From Thermoplasmata archaeon (GTDB lineage: Archaea; Thermoplasmatota; Thermoplasmata; Lutacidiplasmatales; UBA184), in contig JAKIWE010000002.1 in NCBI GenBank assembly GCA_022750195.1, positions 168,581-232,580 of the forward strand: a stretch of DNA of 64,000 nucleotides, in the 5' to 3' direction. Under the pieces are notes generated by a model. The model had not been told where the DNA came from. It searched no databases and saw nothing but the letters and a program-made list of their open reading frames with translations. Of the stretch, positions 29,959-39,846 are shown piece after piece. The position numbers and the translations under genes are program-made. How positions within the stretch are numbered: the first letter of the stretch is position 1; each line of letters opens with the position of its first letter.

Positions 29959-30834
29959 TCACTTGAACCATTTGTGGAGCAGGGCGGTGTACGTCCCGTT
30001 CGCCATTGCGGTCGAGAGGACGCTGTTGATGATCGGGATCAGTCCCTCGGGGTCGCCGTGGGCCACGGCGAAGCCGTACAGTTCGCCCGTGATGATCGTG
30101 CCGGCAACCTTGAGCGCCCCGGAGGAAGAAGCGGCGATCGCCGCGGCCGGTCCCTGGTCAATGATCACGGCGTCCAGCGAGCTCGCGCGAAGCGCGGAGA
30201 TCTCGGTATCCACGGTCGTGAACTTTTGGTACTGGGTGCTGGGATTCGACATGTTCGGCGCGAGGTAGGCGTCCGCCCACGACTGGCTGGTGGTCCCAGA
30301 CTGCACGCCGACGGTCAGGGTCTTCAGCTGTTCCTGCGTGCAGACGTTCGACGGGCAGGTAAGGGTGCTCGCCGTCCGGACGAGGACCGCCTGGTTCGCG
30401 TTGTAGTACGGTTCCGAGAAGGCCATCGACGCGTTCCGCGTGACCCCCACGCTGCCGGACTCCGTGATCGCCGAGGCGGCCATATCCACACCCCCGATGC
30501 CGACGGTCTTCAGGAGCACCGAGAAATCCGCGTAGTTCTGGATCACCATCGTTCGATGAGTCGCGTTCGCGATCATGCCGGCGAGGTCGATGTCGAAGCC
30601 GAAGTACGTCCCCGACGTGTAGTTGTAGTCCTCGAACGGCGGGAACGGGATGTTCGTCCCAACCACGAGGTACGTCGGTTTCGCGGAGCTGGCTCCGGCG
30701 TAGTAGGTCTTTCCGGCGTACAGACCGGCTCCCAACATGAGGAGCCCGACGACGACGACGGTGGCGACGAACGTGCCCCGTCCGATGCCGCGGCGCAGGG
30801 CTTCTGGGGGTGGCGCAGTAGCTGGCCCGGACAT
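29959..30834 (-). CDS. Amino-acid ABC transporter substrate-binding protein
   Basis: NIPFPPFEDYNYTSGTYFGFDIDLAGMIAN; LTVGVQSGTTSQSWAD. Confidence 0.9.
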   Translation of the reverse strand: MSGPATAPPPEALRRGIGRGTFVATVVVVGLLMLGAGLYAGKTYYAGASSAKPTYLVVGTNIPFPPFEDYNYTSGTYFGFDIDLAGMIANATHRTMVIQNYADFSVLLKTVGIGGVDMAASAITESGSVGVTRNASMAFSEPYYNANQAVLVRTASTLTCPSNVCTQEQLKTLTVGVQSGTTSQSWADAYLAPNMSNPSTQYQKFTTVDTEISALRASSLDAVIIDQGPAAAIAASSSGALKVAGTIITGELYGFAVAHGDPEGLIPIINSVLSTAMANGTYTALLHKWFK

Positions 30835-30994
30835 GCACGGGCGAACGGGGTCCGCTTATTTGAATCTCCCGAAAAACGGTCGGGCCCGGCAACGATTCTC
30901 CTACTCGTGGACCGGCGTGGGGACCCGGCCCGGGGGCTCCGGACCGGGAAGAGATTGGGAAGGGAGTGGGTCGCGAACGGGTCGAACGGCGGGT

Positions 30995-31432
30995 CTACTT
31001 GGGCGAGGTCGAGAGGCCGAGCTGGTAGTACATCTCGGTCGGGTTCCCGTAGGCGCGGAGCGACTGCACTTTGCCTTTCTCGTTGAGGATCAGGTGCGTC
31101 ATCTGCTCCGAGACGAACTTCTTGTGGGTCGCCGGGATGGTCTTCCCGTCCTTCTCCACGAGCGGTCCGGTGTGGGTGCCGCGAACGGTGTTCACGACGA
31201 CGGTCTCATTCCCGTTGACGAAGACGCGGCGCGCGTCGATCGTCCAGTCGGGGAACGCCGTGTAGCTCCCGCTCAGGAACTGACGGATCGCGTCCTTGCC
31301 CTTGAGGGGCGTCTCGATGCCGGGCACCTGGAAGGACGCATCGTCCGCGTACTGCTCCAAGACCTTGTCGACGTTTCGGCTGTTGACGACCGTGATCATT
31401 TCACGGACTTGGGGTTCGGTCAGCTGTGTCAT
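30995..31432 (-). CDS. SnoaL/NTF2-like (ketosteroid isomerase fold) protein
   Basis: MITVVNSRNVDKVLEQYADDASFQVPGIETPLKGKDAIRQFLSG. Confidence 0.78.
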   Translation of the reverse strand: MTQLTEPQVREMITVVNSRNVDKVLEQYADDASFQVPGIETPLKGKDAIRQFLSGSYTAFPDWTIDARRVFVNGNETVVVNTVRGTHTGPLVEKDGKTIPATHKKFVSEQMTHLILNEKGKVQSLRAYGNPTEMYYQLGLSTSPK

Positions 31433-31578
31433 TTCTGTTCCTCGTATATTTAACGTCTTCCGAAGCATATAAGTAAGGCCTAAGTTGGGGCCTGTCACGG
31501 GGCTCGGGCCACGGACTGGCGCTGAGCGGGGGACAAGGTGCCATCCGCCGCCGCGTGCCGGCGCTCGATGGCGGATGA

Positions 31579-32265
31579 TTGAAGGGGTCCGCGGCGTGGC
31601 TCTTCCGCGTGAGCGATGCCGCCCCGTCGAGGTCCCTCCGGACGGGCCGGGCGTTGAAGATCGTCGGGCTCGGGGACTCCACCACCGCCGGGACTCCGGG
31701 ATTCCTCTCCCCGGTCGAATCTCCCCCGATCGGCCGAGGAAACCCCGAGAGCCAGTACGCGTTCTGGGTGCGGAAGCTCCACCCCGAATGGACCGTGCTG
31801 AACCGAGGGGTCAACCGAGAGCGGACGGACGAGGTGCTCCGGCGCCTGACTCGGGACGCCCTCGACGAGCGCCCGGACTACCTGATCGTACTCGCCGGAG
31901 TGAACGATGTCTACCAGGGACGACCCCTGCCCACGATTCGGTCGAATCTCGACGAGCTCTACCGGTTGGGGGTGGGCACAGGGGCGAACGTGATCGCCGC
32001 TACCGTCCTACCGTTCGACTCGATGACCCGCCGCCAGGCCTCCGCCCTCCACGAGTTGAACGACTGGATCCGAGGGCGTGCGAACGAGCTCGGCTTCCCC
32101 TGCGCCGAGACGGGTCGGTCGGTCTCTGATCCCCACGATCGCGACCGTCTGGCGGGTTCGCCGGACGGCCTTCACCCCGACGTCGCGGGCTACCGGAAGA
32201 TGGGGGAAGCCTTGGCTGCGGTGATCGAGGAGGTCGAGAACCGACGGGCCAAGGGTGGAGGGTGA
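31579..32265 (+). CDS. SGNH/GDSL hydrolase
   Basis: IVGLGDSTTAGTPG, VLAGVNDVYQG, DGLHPDVAGYRKMG. Confidence 0.85.
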   Translation: MKGSAAWLFRVSDAAPSRSLRTGRALKIVGLGDSTTAGTPGFLSPVESPPIGRGNPESQYAFWVRKLHPEWTVLNRGVNRERTDEVLRRLTRDALDERPDYLIVLAGVNDVYQGRPLPTIRSNLDELYRLGVGTGANVIAATVLPFDSMTRRQASALHELNDWIRGRANELGFPCAETGRSVSDPHDRDRLAGSPDGLHPDVAGYRKMGEALAAVIEEVENRRAKGGG

Positions 32266-32288
32266 GTTCAGTACGTGTCCGGCCAGGC

Positions 32289-33290
32289 TCAGCTCACCTT
32301 CACCTGCTTGAAGACGACGATCGCAGCACCCGCGTTGTGGATGTGAACGATGTAGCTACCGGCCGGCAGAGCGGTGCCGTTCGAGTAGTCTAACGGGATC
32401 GACGCGTTGTAGCTCGTCAGTCCTGGCCCGGTGGCCAGGCATACCGAGTCCAACTCGTGGCCCGTGGTGGATTCGGTGAGGATGCGGAAGTAGGTCGAGG
32501 AGACGTTGCCCGAAAGGTTCGCGGTGAACGTCGACCCCGGGGCCGCTCCGGTCAGGGGGGTGGTGGAGAGCACGCCGACGTACGGCGCAGGATAGAATCG
32601 CGTGGGCTGCGCCTTTACGGTGGAGGTGCTGATCGACCCGCTCCAGGGGCTGGTCGTCGTAGCCCCTGAAACGGTCAAGGTCGACCACTGCCAGCGGAAC
32701 TGAACCTGGTAGCTCCCGTAGGACGTGTTCGCCTGAACCGCGAGCCAGGCGGAAGAGAGGGTCGAATTGCCCCCCGCCAGGGCGACGGTCGTCGAGATCT
32801 GGGTCGTCGCGGAGTCTGGAGTCGACCAGTGAGAACCCTTGAGGTGGATCCAAGTGGGGTGCAGGTTGACCAAGATGCGCCCACCCGAGGCGGTGGGGAA
32901 AGAGGCGGTTACGGAGGGCACCGAGAGAGCGGCTCTTTGGCCGGAGGGAGCTGTAACGAGCTGGGCTTCGTATCGTGCGGTCACGGAGCTACCAGGCGCG
33001 AGAGTGGTAGCTGGCCCCGTCGTGGGAATGAGCAGGGAGTCCGGGGAGAGGACTCCTGGCGGCACGCATCCGCCGCTGGTCGAAGGTCCCCGTTGCCCCG
33101 CGGCAGCGTTCTCGGAGGGGAGGGCGGCCCCTAGGGTCAGGCCCGAGAGCAGGAGCAGCCCAGACGTTGCGACGAGCGCGACCCAAAGTGCGGCACGTTG
33201 GGTGGCTCGGGACCGGGGCGTGGCCACCGTGCGCGATCCGGCGGCCCGCGTCTCCCATTGACGGATGAAGTCCGAGCGGGGTCTGGTCAC
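32289..33290 (-). CDS. Secreted protein, unknown function
   Basis: TM near N-terminus (ALWVALVATSGLLLLSGLTLGAAL), Ser/Thr-rich. Confidence 0.6.
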   Translation of the reverse strand: MTRPRSDFIRQWETRAAGSRTVATPRSRATQRAALWVALVATSGLLLLSGLTLGAALPSENAAAGQRGPSTSGGCVPPGVLSPDSLLIPTTGPATTLAPGSSVTARYEAQLVTAPSGQRAALSVPSVTASFPTASGGRILVNLHPTWIHLKGSHWSTPDSATTQISTTVALAGGNSTLSSAWLAVQANTSYGSYQVQFRWQWSTLTVSGATTTSPWSGSISTSTVKAQPTRFYPAPYVGVLSTTPLTGAAPGSTFTANLSGNVSSTYFRILTESTTGHELDSVCLATGPGLTSYNASIPLDYSNGTALPAGSYIVHIHNAGAAIVVFKQVKVS

Positions 33291-33466
33291 GACGAAACAC
33301 TTCCGCCGAGCGGATTAACAGGGGCCGTAACCAACACCTGCAGCCGTTCCCGGAGCGTTTGGTCGTAGCGTCGGGGGCCCTCTCGAGAGCATCGGCGGAG
33401 CCAGAGCCGTGCGGCTCCCCGGCACCTCCCGGGAGGGGCTCCTGAACCTCGACGAGCCGCCGGGCC

Positions 33467-35092
33467 GTGTTCGGCGAAGAGAATCCCTGGTTCGAGCGGA
33501 AGACCTCCGGACAGCAGCGGACGAACGTGGGGGTCCCGAGTCCGATCCATCCGTCGGGTGATCGACTCGCCCTCCGTGCGGGAGAGTTCCCGGACGTGGA
33601 GCACGAAGGGAGAGAGGCGTCCCCCCGGCATGTCCTTCCGGTCGAACTCAGGAATCACTACGCTCGGTTTCCGGTCACGACACTAGCCGCGGCCCCGGCA
33701 GGACCCGTTCGCCGTCGCGGAATCGATCCTTCCCATCATTCACCTCACGGCTTCCTCGTGCAACACCAGTTCCCACCGCACCATCCACCGCATGCGGAGG
33801 GTGTGACTACCGGTGACCGAGTTCCCCCGTACGTGAGAGGACCTCCCCACGAGGATTTCGCCGATATCCACGGCGCCGGCACGTACATTGACCGCCGGCT
33901 CGGCGCTCTCACCTCTCGAGGTCCCGTCGGAAAGGGAGCGATTCAACTTCGCCCCCCGGAGCGAAAGGCGATCCTCGACTTCGTGAAGTCCCGCACGGGC
34001 GAGGTCGGTCGTCTCAGAATCCGGACTCTGCTTGCATGGCTTCCGGTCGCCGCAAGTCGACTGGGCGAACAGTTCCTCGCGCCTGACCGGAGCGCCCCCG
34101 TGGCCTTCCACGAGGCGTTCACTGAGTACTCGCGTTCGACCAAGGAAACCGCCGCGTCCTGCCTGGGGTCCTTCTGGCGGTGGTGGTTCGACCGAAAAGG
34201 GGAGGACATCCCTCGATGGCTTCGGATCCGCCTCGAGAGGTGGCAGCCGACGAATAGCGCCTCGGACATGCTCACCCGGGACGACATCGCTCGAATTGCC
34301 GAGAGCGCTCGGAACTTACGGGACAGCGCTTGGGTCTGGATTCTCTTCAGCTCGGGGTGCCGGCCCGGTGAAATCTATCGCCTAAGGATTGGAGATGTCG
34401 TTCCCCATGCGGAGGGGTTCATTGAGCTGAGAGTGGTTCGAGAGAAAGGATCGGCGCCCGAGCCTGCCCCCGTCTACGAAGACGCGGTCCCCGCACTACT
34501 CGGATGGCTTTCCGTTCATCCGCGCCACGATGCTCCCGACGCGCCGATCTGGGTGAATCGTACAGGTAGCCGGGCCGGTCAATTGGCAACGTACCGGGCC
34601 ATGTGCAAGTCGCTCGAGATGGCAGCCCATCGAGCTGGGGTGAGCAAGCCGGTCACGCCCTACGCTCTGCGGCGTTCGCGACTCACGATGCTGGCCAAGG
34701 ACCCAGCGATCTCGACCTCGATCCTCGAACGCATCGCCGGTTGGGTGCCCGGCAGCAAGGTCGCGCGACATTACATCCACCTGAGTGGCAAGGACGTGAT
34801 CGGCGCGCTCAACGCTCGGTATGGGGTGAACTCCAGCGAAGAGGAGGAGCCCCACGCCGAGGCACGCCCCCGATTGAACTGCGGACAGTGTACTTCAGCG
34901 AATCCGGCGGGCGCGGCGTATTGCATGACCTGCGGCGGTTCCCTGTCACTTCTCGCAGCCGGGCAGAGCGCGAAGGTTCGGGCACTGGACGCGGAGGTCG
35001 CCGAACTCATTCGTCAGCCCGAAGTCGTGGCGTTCCTGGTGCGGTCCCTCACCAGGAGCAGGTCTGGCAGAACGGATGCTCGCCGGGGATGA
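33467..35092 (+). CDS. Tyrosine recombinase/integrase with C-terminal zinc ribbon (true start probably ~33.9 kb)
   Basis: SSGCRPGEIYRLRIGDV; TPYALRRSRLTMLAKDPAISTSILERIAGWVPGSKVARHYIHLSGKD; CGQCTSANPAGAAYCMTCGG. Confidence 0.85.
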   Translation: MFGEENPWFERKTSGQQRTNVGVPSPIHPSGDRLALRAGEFPDVEHEGREASPRHVLPVELRNHYARFPVTTLAAAPAGPVRRRGIDPSHHSPHGFLVQHQFPPHHPPHAEGVTTGDRVPPYVRGPPHEDFADIHGAGTYIDRRLGALTSRGPVGKGAIQLRPPERKAILDFVKSRTGEVGRLRIRTLLAWLPVAASRLGEQFLAPDRSAPVAFHEAFTEYSRSTKETAASCLGSFWRWWFDRKGEDIPRWLRIRLERWQPTNSASDMLTRDDIARIAESARNLRDSAWVWILFSSGCRPGEIYRLRIGDVVPHAEGFIELRVVREKGSAPEPAPVYEDAVPALLGWLSVHPRHDAPDAPIWVNRTGSRAGQLATYRAMCKSLEMAAHRAGVSKPVTPYALRRSRLTMLAKDPAISTSILERIAGWVPGSKVARHYIHLSGKDVIGALNARYGVNSSEEEEPHAEARPRLNCGQCTSANPAGAAYCMTCGGSLSLLAAGQSAKVRALDAEVAELIRQPEVVAFLVRSLTRSRSGRTDARRG

Positions 35093-35212
35093 GCGCCTCG
35101 GCTCAAACGAGGCTTCGGTTGACGTGTGACCCGAAAGGGTCGGCACGAGGCTCAGGGTCGGGCCGCGCCCGTTCAGCGCCCGGGCAAGGAATCTGTACTA
35201 GGAATCGAATGT

Positions 35213-35232
35213 ATGTTCGATACTTCGAACAT
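35213..35232. promoter_or_regulatory. Perfect inverted repeat overlapping the likely start codon of the MNT gene (operator candidate)
   Basis: ATGTTCGA-tact-TCGAACAT, 8-bp arms, 4-nt spacer; ends inside ATG at 35231. Confidence 0.45.
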
Positions 35233-35818
35233 GAACTTCCGCCATCCGCTCAGTCAGGTCCTTGGGAGTACAATCCGAGTAGACCTTCTTCGTGTACTGT
35301 CGCAAGCGCACGGCGCGCCCCTGAGCGGACGGGAGCTAGCCCGTCGAGTCGGGGCGTCCCCCTCTCAGGTCAACGCGCACCTTCGCGCCCTCAGATCCCA
35401 GGGCCTGGCTCGAGTCCAAACGCTTGGACGAGTTCATTCGTGGAGCCTATCACCCGGACACGCCCTCGTAGGCCCTCTCCAACGCCTCTTCGACGGCGAA
35501 CTTAGATTGTTCGATCAGCTGCGGAGGAGGCTGGAGGTGACCGTACGACAACTCCCGGTTGAGCGGGCTGTCCTTTTTGGATCCGTGGCGCGCGGAGAAG
35601 AGCGCCCAGAGAGCGATATCGACCTCTTCATCGAGACCAGAGGTGACGCAGAGAAGGAAACTGTGTCCGACGCGCTGAGCCGCGCCAGTCTTGAGTTTGC
35701 GATCCGTTTTGGCAACCCGCTCTCGAGTCTAATCCTAACCCGGGCCGAGGTCCGGAACCGACGGAATCCTGCCCTGCTCGCATCTATCGAGCGGGAGGGA
35801 CTCCGTCTCGGGGTCTGA
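35231..35818 (+). CDS. wHTH plus minimal nucleotidyltransferase (MNT) protein, antitoxin-like
   Basis: LSGRELARRVGASPSQVNAHLRAL; AVLFGSVARGEERPESDIDLFIETRG. Confidence 0.83.
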   Translation: MNFRHPLSQVLGSTIRVDLLRVLSQAHGAPLSGRELARRVGASPSQVNAHLRALRSQGLARVQTLGRVHSWSLSPGHALVGPLQRLFDGELRLFDQLRRRLEVTVRQLPVERAVLFGSVARGEERPESDIDLFIETRGDAEKETVSDALSRASLEFAIRFGNPLSSLILTRAEVRNRRNPALLASIEREGLRLGV

Positions 35819-35859
35819 CCCGTTGGCGCCGTCCCTAGTCGCGGATGTTCCCCGGAGTC

Positions 35860-36260
35860 GCGATGTTGTCTACCTGCGTCGGGCGAGCGAGCTACTGAGG
35901 GCCGTCGATGGGGGTTGGAAACGGGCTAGCGAACGTGGTCTCAGTAAACGCCGTGCGGGCCGCGATCTTGGCTACCGACGCGTTCCTTGTACACCACTTA
36001 GGGCAGCGATCCGCTGGCTCCGACCATCACGGGGCCCTTACACTCCTCGGCGGCGCAGCGCCTCCCGCACGGTGAGAGATTGGTGAGCATCTTCAGCGTG
36101 TCCTGAACCGGAAGACCGAGGTCGAGTATCAGGACCGAAATATGTCGATGCGCGACGCCCAGGAAATGGCGAAGCCTGCCCGCCGGCTCATCGACATCGT
36201 TCGACGGGAGCTCGAGCTCCAGAAGAGGGCTCTACGAAGACTCAGGGAGCTACCGGGCTT
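35860..36260 (+). pseudogene. Decayed HEPN-like gene (copy 1), downstream of MNT
   Basis: Reads RASELLRAVD|WGLENGLANVVSVNAVRAAILATDAFLVHHLGQRSAGSDHH... only after correcting two 1-nt deletions relative to copy 2; in-frame TGA where copy 2 has CGA. Confidence 0.65.
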
Positions 36261-36344
36261 CGTTCGTCCGGGGGCGAAACGGATCGCCGACCCTCGGGCG
36301 CCGAGGCTCCCGGAACGGGACCGTTACCCTCGTAATCGGGACGG

Positions 36345-36611
36345 TTACGGCTCGACGCCGTGCGCCTTGGCCCACCGCTCGTACTTGGCGGTCGCGGCGT
36401 CGAGGGCGCGGTTGTAGTCGGCTTCGAGTTTGTCGGCCTTCGCCTGCGCCTGCTCGCGCGTCGCCAGCCTCCACGCTCGGATGATCGGGTCTACCGCTCG
36501 ATCCAGCTCGGCGAGCGCCGCCTCCTGCGCGGTCGGTGCAGATTTCGGCGGTTTCGCCGTCACCATCTTGTTCTTCGTCGTCGGGCTCTTTGGGTTCTTG
36601 GTCTTCAGCAT
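36345..36611 (-). CDS. Small Lys/Ala-rich hypothetical protein
   Basis: 88-aa ORF with coding-like composition (AELDRAVDPIIRAWRLATREQAQAKADKLEADY). Confidence 0.45.
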   Translation of the reverse strand: MLKTKNPKSPTTKNKMVTAKPPKSAPTAQEAALAELDRAVDPIIRAWRLATREQAQAKADKLEADYNRALDAATAKYERWAKAHGVEP

Positions 36612-36950
36612 TGGTACATCCTTTCCGCTCAGTGCTCTCTACAGTTCGTGCCGCGACGTGCACATGTCACCGGCCACTTCGTACCGTCTGGACGAGAGTT
36701 CGTGGACAGGTTCGCCTCCATCATCGGTGACGTGATCGTCGGCAGGGGCCCGGCGGACGACGAGAGATGAAGGTTTGGGCTAGGGAGCGGGTCGTCCTGG
36801 GCGCCTTCGGACGAGCGTGGTCGCCTCGTTTGAGCTGAGCGCGACCGAACACCGCGATCCCGTGGCAATTGGGACGGACCCGTCGCGCCCTCGGCACGGC
36901 GCCGCCTTCGGGGGCGTCTCGGATCCAATCCGAAGTGTGAGAAAGTTCCC

Positions 36951-37463
36951 GTGAGGAGCGACCCGGCCCGGCGGTGCGGTATGGTTAAGCTCATCCGACG
37001 CCTCGAAGATTTCCGATTTGACCACGCGAGGGCTCGCAGGTCGTGGTGGGATCGGATTGGACTCCACTTGGTTGCGCACCGACCGCTCCTTCGTCTGATC
37101 CCTTGCACGGGATGCGATCACGTTCGGGCCAGCCACTATCTCCTCTCCCCCTCCGACGGGCTGCGACGGCAACACTTCGGCCGCCCTCGGAACCGAACCA
37201 CGCCGATGCCGTGCCACGTCGTCCGATGTGCGTGCGCCCGATTTACCGGGGCTGCTCAGAACATGCTCTGTCCGGTCTGCTCGCGCGCGTATGCCGGACG
37301 AGGGAGCCTGGAGATTCACATGTACGCCCAACACCCTGGGCTGTCGACCCGAGAGCGCTCGGTTCTACTCAGCGGGGCGGTGTACCCTCCCCCAGAGGGA
37401 GGGAACTCGTGGGAGGAGGCGGCCCCTTCGACTCCCCTCATAGAACCATCGGCGGAGGCGTGA
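36951..37463 (+). CDS. Hypothetical protein with C2H2-like zinc finger
   Basis: CPVCSRAYAGRGSLEIHMYAQHPG. Confidence 0.5.
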   Translation: MRSDPARRCGMVKLIRRLEDFRFDHARARRSWWDRIGLHLVAHRPLLRLIPCTGCDHVRASHYLLSPSDGLRRQHFGRPRNRTTPMPCHVVRCACARFTGAAQNMLCPVCSRAYAGRGSLEIHMYAQHPGLSTRERSVLLSGAVYPPPEGGNSWEEAAPSTPLIEPSAEA

Positions 37464-37685
37464 CGGCGACGGGTCCCACCCCAATTCGAACGTGAACCCC
37501 CGGCCGACGTTCCAGTCATACCGCACGATCGAGACGACGGGTAGAGGAGAAACCCCTCTGGGGTACCGTGGGGGCCCGTGCAACTCTCGACCAACCGCCC
37601 GAGGACGGGCGACCGCTCCTACGGCCGCTATCTTGGCCGACATCTGGCCGAGAGAGATTGGTACGCGCCGCTGAACGTCGACCGG

Positions 37686-38011
37686 GGGCCGTCGATTGGG
37701 GGTTGGAAAACGGGCTCGCCAACGTGGTCTCAGTGAACGCCGTGCAAGCCGCGATCTCGGCCACAGACGCGTTCCTTGTACATCACGTAGGGCGGCGATC
37801 CGCAGGCTCCGACCATCACGAGGCCCTTCGACTACTCGCCGGCGCAGCGCCTCCTGCACGGCGAGAGATTGGTCAGCATCTTCAGCGTGTCCTGAACCGG
37901 AAGACTGAGGTCGAGTATCAGGACCGAACTGTGTCGATGCGTGACGCCCAGGAACTAGCGAAGCACGCTCGCCGGGTCATCGACATCGTTCGACGGGGGC
38001 TCGAGCCCTAG
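37686..38011 (+). pseudogene. HEPN-like copy 2, open but lacking the N-terminal helix of copy 1
   Basis: LENGLANVVSVNAVQAAISATDAFLVHHVGRRSAGSDHHEALRLLAGAAPPARREIGQHLQRVL...; high nucleotide identity to 35905..36215. Confidence 0.5.
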
Positions 38012-38471
38012 AAGCGTATTCTGCGAAGACCCTTTTTAGGCGCAGAATCAGATTGGGGGCCGGGTTCTCGACTTCGTGATTCAATGTCCTGCGGAGGATT
38101 GGAACCAGATCCTCTTCCACCCGCGGCTACTCGGCGTGGTCAGCCGAGCATCTCAGACCCGGTTCGGGCGATACCGCGTGGGGAACGACCTGTTGGACCG
38201 TCTCTGCGAGATCTGGCTCCAAGCAGGCTGGTAAGGGCCGAACCAGCTCGGCGGCTGAAGTTGAACTCAGGCCGCCTGTGCGGCGGGGTCTGCCCTCCTT
38301 CGGGGAGCAGGTAATGCCCGTCCCGGCTCATGCGGGTGGCCCGTGGGCGGATGAATCTCAGAACCGCCCGCGCAGGGCTCATCGCCCTTTGGGTTCGAAC
38401 ACAACGGGACGGTCGACCGCCTCCTTTCTCCGCCTTAGAAAGGTACTTGAGTCTCTGATCCGGGTGTCCTG

Positions 38472-39194
38472 ATGATGCGGCCGGAGGGGAGGACCGTACG
38501 GAGCACCCGCGCCGAAGCGAGTCCCGAGGAGCTCATCGGCCCACTGACCGAGGTAGAGCGTAAGTTCGCCCCTAAGCACATTTACATGGAGGGGACGGCC
38601 AAGCTCCCTCTCGTCCACCCCCGCGTTTCGATTGTAGGCACTCGTACCCCAAGCTCGGCTGGTCGGCAGCTAGCTGGGGAAATCGCTTCTGGCCTCGCCC
38701 AGAGAGGCGTCATAGTAGTCAGCGGTCTGGCACGCGGAGTAGATACGGCGGTACATTCAGCGGTGATCGCGTCCGGGGGTTTCACGATTGCAGTACTAGG
38801 CACCCCACTGAGCCGCGTTTACCCCGCCGAGAACAAGGCTCTGCAAGAAGAAATCTCGCGGGACCACTTGGTCGTAAGCCAATTTCAGGAGGGGGCGTCG
38901 GTCCAACCCTCGAATTTCGTCATCAGAAATCGAACGATGGCCCTCATCTCCGATGCCTCGGTGATTGTCGAAAGCGGAGAGACCGGAGGCTCGTTGAGTC
39001 AAGGCTGGGAGACCCTCCGTCTTGGGCATCCGCTGTTCATTCACGATCGGGAATTCTCGAAGGCGCTGAGGTGGCCCTCCAAGATGGCGGAGTACGGAGC
39101 AATCCGCTTCCGAGACGCTGACGATATCCTCGACTTTCTTCCGACTGACAGCCCGAGGCCAGACCTTGCCATCCTTGCTCTTGAATCGACTTGA
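38472..39194 (+). CDS. DprA/SMF-family Rossmann protein
   Basis: VSIVGTRTPSSAGRQLAGEIASGLAQRGVIVVSGLARGVDTAVHSAVIASGGFTIAVLGTPLSRVYPAENKAL...IRNRTMALISDASVIVESGETGGSLSQG. Confidence 0.9.
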   Translation: MMRPEGRTVRSTRAEASPEELIGPLTEVERKFAPKHIYMEGTAKLPLVHPRVSIVGTRTPSSAGRQLAGEIASGLAQRGVIVVSGLARGVDTAVHSAVIASGGFTIAVLGTPLSRVYPAENKALQEEISRDHLVVSQFQEGASVQPSNFVIRNRTMALISDASVIVESGETGGSLSQGWETLRLGHPLFIHDREFSKALRWPSKMAEYGAIRFRDADDILDFLPTDSPRPDLAILALEST

Positions 39195-39846
39195 GTTTGC
39201 ATCTGTCCTCCAGTATCCTCCCCGGCTTGGAGTTGTCCAGAATGACCTCCTGAGCGAAGCGAGGACTGCCAGGAACCTCGTCCTTCAACTCAAGGGCGCC
39301 CTCGCCGGTTCCGAGTCCACTAGGACGGCGGATGTTCTCGCGAACCATCTGAGGGTGAACGATGCAACCCGGTCCTTTACAACCTCCTACTTTAGAGAAT
39401 CGACGATGCTCGTTCCCGTGCCGCGAAGCACCCTCCTAACGGCCGGGGGCCTCTGGCCCGCCCGCGTTCTCGCGAACAGTCTTAGGGGAGCAGGTCTCGG
39501 CGGGTCGGTCGGCGAGATACTCGAGCGGGCGAAACCGATTCGGAAGTCCGCGACGAGTCTCGGCGTGAACAGACCGGGTGTAGTCGAAAAGTACGAATCG
39601 CTCCGACTCGTTGCCGGGCTTGATATCCCCACCGAAGTGACGCTAATCGACGATGTTGTCACAACGGGAGCTGAATTCTTGGCTGCGGCGAACCGAGTTG
39701 CGGAGGTGTTTCGGAGCTCGCGGATCAAAGCCTTTGCCGCAGCCCGAACTATGAGCGGCCCACCCCGCTGGCCATTCAGTAAGGCAGTGGATCCCATTAG
39801 CGGCATGATCGAGTGCAGTAACAATCAGGCCTGGCGCAGCCCGTAG
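39166..39846 (+). CDS. ComF-like phosphoribosyltransferase (TTG start, overlaps DprA)
   Basis: MLVPVPRSTLLTAGGLWPARVLANSL; EVTLIDDVVTTGAEFLAAANRV PRPP-binding loop. Confidence 0.83.
   Translation: MPSLLLNRLEFASVLQYPPRLGVVQNDLLSEARTARNLVLQLKGALAGSESTRTADVLANHLRVNDATRSFTTSYFRESTMLVPVPRSTLLTAGGLWPARVLANSLRGAGLGGSVGEILERAKPIRKSATSLGVNRPGVVEKYESLRLVAGLDIPTEVTLIDDVVTTGAEFLAAANRVAEVFRSSRIKAFAAARTMSGPPRWPFSKAVDPISGMIECSNNQAWRSP

Noticed and set aside
29029-31086. 685-aa ORF on + strand opposite the ABC transporter permease and binding protein
   Set aside because: Charged antisense ORF typical of GC-rich genes; the minus-strand genes have strong family motifs.
38472-39846. DprA/PRTase as natural competence genes
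   Set aside because: Not excluded, but overlapping arrangement within a defence island with no other competence genes visible favours a conflict module.
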